Of a stretch of DNA of 64,000 bases, positions 24,861-32,125 are shown one piece after another. How positions within the stretch are numbered: the first letter of the stretch is position 1; the number at the start of each line of letters is the position of its first letter. This stretch comes from Planktotalea sp. (GTDB lineage Bacteria > Pseudomonadota > Alphaproteobacteria > Rhodobacterales > Rhodobacteraceae): NCBI RefSeq assembly GCF_018607995.1, contig NZ_JABBAL010000008.1, positions 124,001-188,000 of the forward strand. The letters run 5' to 3'. Made by a program: the position numbers and the translations under genes. The notes beneath the pieces were generated by a model, which saw nothing but the letters and a program-made list of their open reading frames with translations, was not told the origin of the DNA and did no database searches.

Positions 24861-26263
24861 GCGAGCCAAAAACCCTACTCGACAAACTCTGGGCCTCGCA
24901 TGAGGTCTTGCGCCGAGAAGATGGTGTGTCACTATTATGGGTCGATCGGCATTTGGTGCACGAAGGATCGCATCATGCCTTTGCGAAGATTGCTGCGCGC
25001 GGCCTTCCTGTCGCCGCGCCTAATAACACCGTGGCAGTGGTGGATCATTATGCGCCAACGCGTACCCGCGACAAGATTGCCGATCCACAGGTTGTGCGCA
25101 TGATTGACACGCTGCGCCAGAACGCCAAATCTCACAGCTTGCGCATCTTTGATCTTGATGACCCAGCTCAGGGTATTGTGCATGTGGTCGGCCCGGAACA
25201 GGGCCTGACACTTCCCGGATTACTAATCAATTGCGGCGATAGTCATACATCGACACACGGCGCGTTTGGGGCCTTGGCCTTTGGTATTGGAGCTACGGAA
25301 GTAGCACATGTTTTGGCAACACAAACCATTTGGCAGAAAAAGCCCAAAGCGATGCGGATCACCGTCGATGGTGTGTTAGGCGTGGGTGTAACGGCCAAAG
25401 ATATTGCTTTGCACTGGATTGCGAGGCTTGGAACAGGTGGCGCGCAGGGGCATTCCATAGAATACGCCGGTGGCACCATTCGTGGGCTAACGATGGAAGG
25501 GAGGATGACACTTTGCAATCTCTCTATTGAAGGCGGTGCGCGGTTCGGAATGATTGCGCCTGATGAGATCACTAAGGACTATATTAAAGGACGCTCCTAC
25601 ACGCCCAGGGGCGATCAATGGTTGGCGGCAGAAGCTGCTTGGGATGAACTCCTTACTGCCGATGACGCGGTTTTCGATACCGAAATCCACATTGACGCTG
25701 CCGATATCGAGCCCACAGTGACGTGGGGGACAAGCCCTGAACAAGCCTTGCCGATAAGCGCCAAGCTTCCTGACCCTGCCAAGTTGGATGCGCAAAAGTC
25801 TGAACTGGCGTTTAAGGCGTTAGAATATATGGGGTTGAGCAAGGGTCAAAACCTTGCAGGAACGCCTGTTGATCAAGTTTTCATCGGGTCCTGCACCAAT
25901 GGCAGAATCGAAGATCTTCGCGCAGCGGCTGCTGTCCTCACAGGACGTCGCGCTAAGGTGCCGGGGCTCGTGTCACCCGGATCGCAGCTCATCAAAGCGC
26001 AAGCAGAGCAGGAAGGCTTGGATAAAGTTTTCACCGATGCGGGCTTGGAGTGGGCGGCCTCGGGGTGTTCAATGTGCGTCGGTATGAATGGGGATTTGGT
26101 CGAAATCAAAAAGCGTTGCGCGTCATCGACCAACCGCAACTTCAAAGGCCGCCAAGGACGCGGTGCGCGCACCCATCTTATGTCACCATCTATGGTTGCC
26201 GCCGCCGCTGTGACCGGTGAAATCACGGACGTCCGCACACTTTTGCAAGATCGGAACATCTGA
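24857..26263 (+). CDS. Aconitase-family hydratase large subunit (LeuC-like)
   Basis: Large subunit of a [4Fe-4S] hydro-lyase, 468 residues, the usual LeuC length. Cluster ligands C346 (GSCTNGRIEDL), C404 and C407 (GCSMC) are all present, as are LINCGDSHTSTHGAFGALAFGIG and NRNFKGRQGRGARTHLMSP. Isopropylmalate isomerase is the best-known role, but here it is coupled to gntR and a TRAP importer in a catabolic island rather than to leuB, so hydration of another cis-enedioate (citraconate, maleate or a substituted maleate) is more likely. That is inference. Confidence 0.85.
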   Translation: MSEPKTLLDKLWASHEVLRREDGVSLLWVDRHLVHEGSHHAFAKIAARGLPVAAPNNTVAVVDHYAPTRTRDKIADPQVVRMIDTLRQNAKSHSLRIFDLDDPAQGIVHVVGPEQGLTLPGLLINCGDSHTSTHGAFGALAFGIGATEVAHVLATQTIWQKKPKAMRITVDGVLGVGVTAKDIALHWIARLGTGGAQGHSIEYAGGTIRGLTMEGRMTLCNLSIEGGARFGMIAPDEITKDYIKGRSYTPRGDQWLAAEAAWDELLTADDAVFDTEIHIDAADIEPTVTWGTSPEQALPISAKLPDPAKLDAQKSELAFKALEYMGLSKGQNLAGTPVDQVFIGSCTNGRIEDLRAAAAVLTGRRAKVPGLVSPGSQLIKAQAEQEGLDKVFTDAGLEWAASGCSMCVGMNGDLVEIKKRCASSTNRNFKGRQGRGARTHLMSPSMVAAAAVTGEITDVRTLLQDRNI

Positions 26264-26874
26264 TGGTGGGATGGGAAATATATGATGGCAGAGCCAAGGT
26301 TTTACCACTTGCGAATATCGACACCGATCAATTGATCCCCGCGCGTTTCATGTCTGTACCAAGGTCCGAAGGATACGGGAGCTATCTTTTGCATGATATG
26401 CGCCGCGACGCATCTGGGGCTTTGCGCCTTGAATTTCCGTTGAATGGCGCCTCGCCAGCAACCGCATTGATTGCTGGCGCAAATTTCGGCAGTGGATCGT
26501 CGCGCGAAGCGGCTGTTTACGCACTGGTCGATGCTGGATACCGCGCCGTTTTCGCGCCCAGCTTTGGCGATATCTTCGCAAGTAACGCGATCAACAACGG
26601 GCTTTTACCAGCACGTATCGAACCTGAAACCTATGAAGAATTGGTATCATGGATCGGCGCTTCTTTCTGCGATGTGCAGATTGACCTGCAAAACGGATGC
26701 GCCTCGTTCGGTGGAAAAGAGGTGGATTTCCAGCTGGATGAAACATGGCGCATGAAGCTTATAAATGGTTGGGATGACATTGATCTGACGCAGCAATACG
26801 CGTCTGAAATTTCACAGTTTGGAAAAATTTACGCTCAAGCAGCGCCTTGGGCTGTGCCCTTAGTATCTGATTGA
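26263..26874 (+). CDS. Aconitase-family hydratase small subunit (LeuD-like) with SSREAA variant
   Basis: Small swivelling subunit of 203 residues, overlapping the large-subunit gene by one base. It contains LANIDTDQLIPARFM and the substrate loop GANFGSGSSREAAVYAL, then FAPSFGDIFASNAINNGLLP. In isopropylmalate isomerase and aconitases this loop normally reads SSREHA; here residue 83 is Ala instead of His. The change at the active-site edge supports a different substrate from isopropylmalate. Otherwise the protein is complete. Confidence 0.85.
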   Translation: MVGWEIYDGRAKVLPLANIDTDQLIPARFMSVPRSEGYGSYLLHDMRRDASGALRLEFPLNGASPATALIAGANFGSGSSREAAVYALVDAGYRAVFAPSFGDIFASNAINNGLLPARIEPETYEELVSWIGASFCDVQIDLQNGCASFGGKEVDFQLDETWRMKLINGWDDIDLTQQYASEISQFGKIYAQAAPWAVPLVSD

Positions 26875-26967
26875 AACACGCAGCACTTGCTGCATCAAAC
26901 GACATCTTGGAGGTGTCGAAAAAACAGGCAAACATATCGTTTTGCCTATCAAAATGGGAGAACTGAA

Positions 26968-27981
26968 ATGAAAATGACTTTATGGGGTGGCCTTTTTGCC
27001 AGCTCGACTTTGATCGCGAGTATTGCCCAAGCGGAAGAAACAATTTCTGCTGTTCATGCGTTTCCAGAAAGCCTGATTTACACCAAGAGTTTCCTGTCCT
27101 TTGTGGATAAGGTGAACGAAGCTGGCGAGGGAGTTGTACAAATTGACGTGCGCGGAGGGCCAGAAGCGATCGGCATGTTCCAGCAGCCCGATGCGGTACG
27201 TGATGGGATCGTCGACATGGTTTACACACCAGGCTCTTTCTACGGAGGCGCGCTGCCTGAGAAGGACGCGATGGTTGCATCAAATTTAACAGCCGTTGAA
27301 ACCCGTATGAACGGTGGCATCGAGTTAATCGATCAAATTCATCAGGAAAAGATGGGTCTCAAGTATCTTGGCTGGTTCGACAGCGGTGTATGCTACAATT
27401 TGTGGACCCGTGATGAGCCAACGTTTGATGCTGATGGCAACCTCGAAGTCGACGGTTTGAAGTTGCGTGGCAACAACGTTTATAACGCGTTTTTCACCAA
27501 CTATCTGAATGCTCAGGTGATCGACTTGCCGACTGGCGAGGTCTATTCAGCATTGCAACGTGGTGTGGTTGATGCGACGGGTTGGACACAGATCGGCCTG
27601 ATCGATTTGAAGTGGAACGAGTTCCTGAACTACCGAATCGAGCCATGCTTCTTCTCCACAGACCTTGGTGTGATCGTGAATAATGAGAAGTGGAATTCCC
27701 TTTCTGGTGAGGCTCGCAAGATTGTTCAAGAAGTTGCGATCCAACACGAAAAAGATAGCGTTGAAGCACTGCGGGCCAAGCGAGACGAAGACTTCGCTGC
27801 TTTGGATGCTGCTGGCATGAAGGTTGTAACTTTGAAAGGAGATGCGAAAGCGAACTACCTTGCAGCAGCCCGTCAAAAGACGTGGGAGCGTATGAAGTCG
27901 GTGATGTCTGAACAACCCGGTGGCACAGACAACTATGATCGCCTGCTTGAGCTGTTCTACGATCTCGACGCAGCTAAATGA
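26968..27981 (+). CDS. dctP: TRAP transporter substrate-binding protein (DctP)
   Basis: Periplasmic carboxylate-binding protein of 337 residues. ATG 26968 follows GGGAG by eight bases and begins the signal peptide (MKMTLWGGLFASSTLIASIA, cleaved near AQAEE). DctP-type segments include FVDKVNEAGEGVVQIDVRGG, the binding region GLKLRGNNVYNAFF and TGEVYSALQRGVVDATGW. It delivers the substrate to the DctQM membrane pair encoded next. TRAP systems mostly carry organic acids, which agrees with the dicarboxylate-type enzymes around it. Confidence 0.9.
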   Translation: MKMTLWGGLFASSTLIASIAQAEETISAVHAFPESLIYTKSFLSFVDKVNEAGEGVVQIDVRGGPEAIGMFQQPDAVRDGIVDMVYTPGSFYGGALPEKDAMVASNLTAVETRMNGGIELIDQIHQEKMGLKYLGWFDSGVCYNLWTRDEPTFDADGNLEVDGLKLRGNNVYNAFFTNYLNAQVIDLPTGEVYSALQRGVVDATGWTQIGLIDLKWNEFLNYRIEPCFFSTDLGVIVNNEKWNSLSGEARKIVQEVAIQHEKDSVEALRAKRDEDFAALDAAGMKVVTLKGDAKANYLAAARQKTWERMKSVMSEQPGGTDNYDRLLELFYDLDAAK

Positions 27982-27985
27982 AATC

Positions 27986-28021
27986 AGCACTGGGCTGGCC
28001 AATTGCGGTCAGCCCAGTGCT
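27986..28021 (+). terminator. Intercistronic hairpin between dctP and dctQ
   Basis: A perfect 12-bp stem (AGCACTGGGCTG with its complement ending at 28021), extended by three inner pairs, closes a six-base loop five bases after the dctP stop. No long T tract follows. Such hairpins after dctP are common and probably stabilise the binding-protein message or partly terminate transcription, giving more DctP than membrane subunits. Confidence 0.6.
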
Positions 28022-28036
28022 TCTCAAATCGGATAG

Positions 28037-28546
28037 ATGATGTCGCTACCCTCAAAAGCCCTGTCGTTCCTTGTTAACTTTTCTGCTGTCACCGCAGGCG
28101 CAACTTTGGTTTGGCTTATGGTCTCGGTGATCACATCTGTCCTGATGCGCAACGCAGGATTGCAACCCTTTGCATGGCTCTTCACGTCTGCGGAATATGG
28201 TCTTCTGTATATGACAATGCTCGGTTCACCGTGGCTGGTGCGCGAAAAAGGGCATGTGCATATCGAATTGGTCACCGCTGCGCTGCCCGACAAAGCTCGG
28301 CGCATTGTTAGCCGGATCGTCGCTATCGCTTGCGTCTCGGTCTGCGTGATCCTTGCATGGAAAGGCGTGGAACTTTTCCTAAAGAATATTGATCGCGGAG
28401 ATTATGATACGCGCGCTTATTATTACCCCCGTTGGATGCTCACGATTGCATTTCCAGTCAGCTTTGGCCTGATGGCGATTGAGTTCTCGCGTTTCATATT
28501 CGGTAGCGATTTGATGCACTCTGGCGAAGCAGGGATTCACGAATAA
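28037..28546 (+). CDS. dctQ: TRAP transporter small permease (DctQ)
   Basis: Inner-membrane protein of 169 residues with four predicted helices (about 10-35, 50-70, 90-115 and 130-155). The second helix region SAEYGLLYMTMLGSPWLVREKGHVHIE is shortened here to its key part WLVREKGHVHIE, a DctQ hallmark. It follows dctP after the hairpin and overlaps dctM at TAATG. Confidence 0.88.
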   Translation: MMSLPSKALSFLVNFSAVTAGATLVWLMVSVITSVLMRNAGLQPFAWLFTSAEYGLLYMTMLGSPWLVREKGHVHIELVTAALPDKARRIVSRIVAIACVSVCVILAWKGVELFLKNIDRGDYDTRAYYYPRWMLTIAFPVSFGLMAIEFSRFIFGSDLMHSGEAGIHE

Positions 28547-29853
28547 TGGAATGGTTTGAAGCCCTTGCGCTGCTAGTCGGTTCAATCATCTTTCTCATGG
28601 CACTTGGCATGCCGGTAGCTTTGGCGTTTCTCGCAGCCAACATTATCGGTGCCTATATTTTCATGGGCGGTGAACGCGGTATAGGCCAACTCCTCAACAA
28701 TGGCCTTGGTTCGCTTACGAAGTATGCGCTGGTGCCGATCCCGTTGTTCTTGCTGATGGGCGAGATTTTCTTCCACACAGGCTTGGGTGGACGTATGTTC
28801 ACAGCCATCGACAAACTTCTGGGGCGTCTTCCTGGGCGACTGAGTTATGTCACCGTTTTAGGCGGCACGGCGTTCTCTACGCTCTCCGGCTCGTCCATGG
28901 GATCGACTGCATTGCTTGGCTCCCTTATGGTTCCTGAAATGGGGCGGCGAGGCTACAAACCGCATATGAGCATTGGACCGATCCTTGGCACTGGTGGCCT
29001 CGCGATTATCATCCCCCCCTCCGCTTTGGCAGTCCTTCTCGCGACCCTTGCGCAAATAGATGTCGCAGCTTTGCTCATCGCAGGTGTCGTTCCAGGCTTG
29101 ATCCTCGCGACGTTTTATATCGTGACGATCTGGCTCCAGACCAAGATCGATCCGACAGCTGCCCCCGCCTATGATGTTGAACCGATGACATGGGGACGGA
29201 AGATTGCGACTTTATGCACTGAGGTCGTCCCTATGGTTGGCGTCATGGTTGTTATAATCATATTGATGATCAAAGGCTTCGTGACCCCGTCCGAGGCTGC
29301 TGCGTTCGGTGCAGTTGGCGTTTTGATCCTTGCGGCCGTGTTTCGTTGCCTCACGATCGAGGCGATGCGCAAATCTATCACAGGCGCGCTGCGGGTCACG
29401 TTGATGGCCTATCTCATCGTTTTCGGCTCAGCGACATTCAGCCAACTCTTGGCCTTCTCAGGCGCTTCTCGAGGGCTGGTGAAATGGGCGACATCCTTCG
29501 ATCTCGCACCCTTGGCGATGCTATTGGTTATGTTTGCCGTGCTTCTTTTACTAGGCATGTTTATGGAACAAATCTCCATGATGCTGCTGACTGTCCCTAT
29601 CTTTTTTCCATTGGCTCAATCCTTAGGGTTTGATCCAATCTGGTTTGGCTTGATCATGCTGCTAGCTCTCGAAATCAGCTTCACCACACCGCCTTTTGGA
29701 TTGTTGCTATTCGTTATGAAAGGTGTGGCCCCTACAGGCACAACCATGAAAGCGATCTACACTTCGGCCTTTCCATTTATCGGATGTTCGCTGCTCTTGG
29801 TTGCCTTGCTTATTGCGTTTCCGCAACTCGCATTATGGCTTCCCTCATTGTAG
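28546..29853 (+). CDS. dctM: TRAP transporter large permease (DctM)
   Basis: Inner-membrane transport subunit of 435 residues with about twelve hydrophobic segments. DctM landmarks are VPIPLFLLMGEIFFHTG, TAFSTLSGSSMGSTALLGSLMVPEM (key part LSGSSMGSTALLG), GTGGLAIIIPPSALAVLLA and EISFTTPPFGLLLFVMKGV. Sodium-driven carboxylate uptake is expected. Last gene of the island's plus-strand operon. Confidence 0.9.
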   Translation: MEWFEALALLVGSIIFLMALGMPVALAFLAANIIGAYIFMGGERGIGQLLNNGLGSLTKYALVPIPLFLLMGEIFFHTGLGGRMFTAIDKLLGRLPGRLSYVTVLGGTAFSTLSGSSMGSTALLGSLMVPEMGRRGYKPHMSIGPILGTGGLAIIIPPSALAVLLATLAQIDVAALLIAGVVPGLILATFYIVTIWLQTKIDPTAAPAYDVEPMTWGRKIATLCTEVVPMVGVMVVIIILMIKGFVTPSEAAAFGAVGVLILAAVFRCLTIEAMRKSITGALRVTLMAYLIVFGSATFSQLLAFSGASRGLVKWATSFDLAPLAMLLVMFAVLLLLGMFMEQISMMLLTVPIFFPLAQSLGFDPIWFGLIMLLALEISFTTPPFGLLLFVMKGVAPTGTTMKAIYTSAFPFIGCSLLLVALLIAFPQLALWLPSL

Positions 29854-30528
29854 AGTTTGGACAAACATGTTTTCGATTATCTCACTATTTCGCTAATATT
29901 TCTAGATATTTACTCACGGTTCACCTCCGCATAGCCCTAAAAAGGCCAGTATCAGGTTCGCTACAGCCTTCCAAAACGACCTTGATGTGGGCATCTTGAC
30001 ACCTTGTCAGAAACGCTTCGCAGAGGCTTAACTGCTTTTTTTATTTTGCAACTCAAGATAGCAAGGAATTGGCGCTTACAACACAAAATCTTAATCTGTA
30101 TGACCGAACTCTAATATTCTAGGGTCCATTCGTCCAGTGAATGACAGCTTTCACAGAATCAGAAAAGCGTCTGCACGCCAACGTAAAGCACGAAGCTCTA
30201 ATTCTGTCGTTTTTTTACTTTTAAGAAGCGCGCATAGACGCTGTTCAACCTAGACACTGCGATGGTCGTTTTGTCTGCGATGTATGAACTAGCTGATCAC
30301 AGAATTTTGGCATTGCAGCGAAAGATGTCCATGCGGGCTGCGCCTACAGCAAATAACATGGGCGTTGAATGGCGGTAGAGGGCCGCCCATGCCACAGCCG
30401 TGCTACCTATTGGGCAGAAATGCTGCATCAGATCTAAGGTCGACAACGAACCCATTGTGCCCAATGCTGCGCAGTTCACGAACGGCATGAAAGCGCAAAA
30501 AGGCCGAATTTCGTGTCGTTCAGCTGGC
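29854..30528. other. Gene-poor stretch after dctM
   Basis: About 670 AT-rich bases without a supported gene, terminator or repeat. An 88-residue minus-strand open frame at 30297-30563 has no recognisable domain and a cysteine/proline-rich composition typical of chance frames. Confidence 0.55.
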
Positions 30529-30845
30529 TTAATTGCCAATCCATGTTTTGACCAACTCGGCAATTGCGTCAGAGTTCTTGTCCATCAGGGGCACATGTGA
30601 ATTTCCACGGAATCCGCTGGCTTGAAGATCTAGCGTGTCGACGGAACCGCCGCATTTCGCCAGTCGATCAGCATAGAGGTCTGCGCGCTTGCTGTAGGAC
30701 ACCCAGGTTGCTGATTGTTGGAGATCAGCCAAACCGGGCCTGTTCGGACCAGGGCATCGAAATAGGCATCCAGGGTCTCTGCCCAGTGATTGCTCCAACC
30801 GGGCACAATCTGTGCCAGGAAATGATCTATGCAGTTGACCGGAAA
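30529..30845 (-). pseudogene. Decayed alpha/beta hydrolase (esterase) gene
   Basis: Two minus-strand frames carry pieces of one protein. The upstream piece reads VNCIDHFLAQIVPGWSNH and ALVRTGPVWLISNNQQ, resembling the lead-in to the nucleophile elbow of alpha/beta hydrolases (normally GP..L.T/NSQGG). After a frameshift near 30700 the second piece ends DTLDLQASGFRGNSHVPL and DKNSDAIAELVKTWIGN, the usual GNSH catalytic-His end of this esterase group. The start and much of the middle are missing. It lies between dctM and the tRNA-Asn border, as expected for decaying island DNA. Confidence 0.6.
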
Positions 30846-30961
30846 TTGCAGGCCATCATACGGATGGCACCGTCTGCCACCGCGGCTGTATCTCTCGGGT
30901 GGTCTATGTATTGGCTTGGAATTACTTGTTTCTGTTACCCTGGGCTTTACTCTGGCAAGAA

Positions 30962-31025
30962 AGCCATAAAAATCCAAACGGCGTCAGTGGGTTAAGCCAT
31001 TGACGCCGTTTGGATTTTTATGGCT
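30962..31025 (-). terminator. Long perfect inverted repeat overlapping the tRNA-Asn 3' end
   Basis: A 25-bp perfect inverted repeat has its left arm at 30962-30986 and its right arm at 31001-31025, with a 14-base spacer that can add four more pairs. The right arm runs into the tRNA: bases 31021-31025 are the CCA end and discriminator region. On the minus strand it directly follows tRNA-Asn and is probably its terminator. Because the repeat lies at the island side of the tRNA, it may derive from the element's attachment region. Confidence 0.65.
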
Positions 31026-31095
31026 CCGGCGGTAGGGATCGAACCTACGACAAATTGATTAACAGTCAACTGCTCTACCGCTGAGCTACGCCGGA
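31021..31095 (-). tRNA. tRNA-Asn(GTT)
   Basis: Reading the minus strand, the 75-base sequence folds as a complete cloverleaf: acceptor TCCGGCG with CGCCGGA, D arm GCTC/GAGC, anticodon arm GTTGA/TCAAT with loop CTGTTAA (anticodon GTT), T arm GTAGG/CCTAC with loop TTCGATC, discriminator G and encoded CCA. Its 3' 19 bases recur at 16128-16146, so it is the probable integration site of the neighbouring island. Confidence 0.96.
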
Positions 31096-31170
31096 ATACT
31101 TTGAGTGTCTTAGCAATGCGCGTTTGCGGCGTCCAGAGGGATTTACGCGCAAAGTGAGATTTTCTTTCAA

Positions 31171-32085
31171 TTAATTGCCAACTAATGAAAACCGCGCATT
31201 TTGGTTCGGGATGCCATCGCGGGAGACCAATTTACGGCCTTCCAAATCAATGAGATGGGCGAAGACATTGCGGGTTGCTGCTGGAATGAGGGCCGTTGGC
31301 GTTTCGGTATAAATCGCTTCTGCAAGCGCGCGCGCCGTTGCAAAATCTTCTGAAAGCGCGGCTAGAATCTGGGTTTCGCGCGATTTGCGATGTGCGATCA
31401 GCCATTCGATCCGCTCAACAGGGGCCGTGATCGGAGCCCCATGACCCGCGTGCATAATTCGCGGTTTCAACGCGTTGAGTTTCTCGCAAGAGGTCATGAA
31501 ATCCGTCAGATCGCCGTCAGGAGGTGACACCAAGGAACTGGCCCAGCCCATAACAAGATCGCCGCAAAATACGACGTCATCCCAAGCAAAGCACATGTGA
31601 TTGCCCATATGACCGGGCGTGTGATGCGCTTTGATACGTTGATCACCCGCTTGGATCTGGCTTTGATCGAGTATCAGCACATCAGGTTGAAAATCGACAT
31701 CAATGCCTTCGCCGCCCGAGGCCATGCCGGAGGCTAAACAGGCTTTCATCGCATCACTTTGGCCAACGTTGCTTGGACCGAATGCGAGAATGGGTGCGCC
31801 CGTTTCCTTCGACAGAAGCGCGGAAAGCGGTGAGTGATCCACATGGGAGTGGGTTACGAGAATATGCGTGATCGTTTGATTGGGACGACATGCTGCAAGA
31901 ATCGCGTCTAGATGCGCGTCACTTGCGGGGCCGGGGTCAATTACTGCAATCTCGCGATGGCCGAGGAGATAAGTGTTGGTGCCACGAAATGTCATGGGGG
32001 AGGGGTTTGGCGCGACGATGCGACGCAAACCCTCCTGCAAAGCGACGACTGCGCCAATATTCGGATTAAAGTCTTGCTGCTCCAT
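31171..32085 (-). CDS. MBL-fold metallo-hydrolase (LACTB2-like)
   Basis: Metallo-beta-lactamase-fold hydrolase of 304 residues. ATG 32085 has a strong purine run GGGAGGGAAGAG upstream; a longer open frame to 32145 would overlap the divergent kinase gene. Zinc motif THSHVDHSPL is present, then GHMGNHMCF, FCGDLVMGWASSLVSPPDGD and MHAGHGAPI. The C-terminal winged-helix-like part (LAEAIYTETPTALIPAATRNVFAHLIDLEGRKL, key part TALIPAATRNVFAHL) is typical of LACTB2-like RNases and hydrolases. Function is uncertain: nuclease or hydroxyacyl-thioester hydrolase. Confidence 0.85.
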   Translation of the reverse strand: MEQQDFNPNIGAVVALQEGLRRIVAPNPSPMTFRGTNTYLLGHREIAVIDPGPASDAHLDAILAACRPNQTITHILVTHSHVDHSPLSALLSKETGAPILAFGPSNVGQSDAMKACLASGMASGGEGIDVDFQPDVLILDQSQIQAGDQRIKAHHTPGHMGNHMCFAWDDVVFCGDLVMGWASSLVSPPDGDLTDFMTSCEKLNALKPRIMHAGHGAPITAPVERIEWLIAHRKSRETQILAALSEDFATARALAEAIYTETPTALIPAATRNVFAHLIDLEGRKLVSRDGIPNQNARFSLVGN

Positions 32086-32125
32086 CGGCTCTTCCCTCCC
32101 GCGCGCCCTAAGCCTAGGGTGACGC

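Larger units (their letters stand above)
16128..31020. mobile_element. Probable tRNA-Asn-borne genomic island with catabolic cargo
   Basis: The segment between the displaced 19-bp tRNA-Asn end and the intact tRNA-Asn gene is about 14.9 kb. It holds a regulator, a TRAP importer and eight enzyme genes that form one divergent functional unit, with gene-poor AT-rich stretches at both inner edges (16147-16735 and 29854-31020) and an eroded hydrolase gene next to the tRNA. The zinc operon ends just outside one border and housekeeping genes follow the other. No tyrosine recombinase was found inside, so it would now be immobile or moved by a recombinase elsewhere. Island status is inference from the repeat and layout. 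Confidence 0.65.

Noticed and set aside
24857-26874. Leucine biosynthesis leuCD
   Set aside because: No leuA or leuB nearby, catabolic island context and a changed SSRE loop; biosynthetic naming would mislead.
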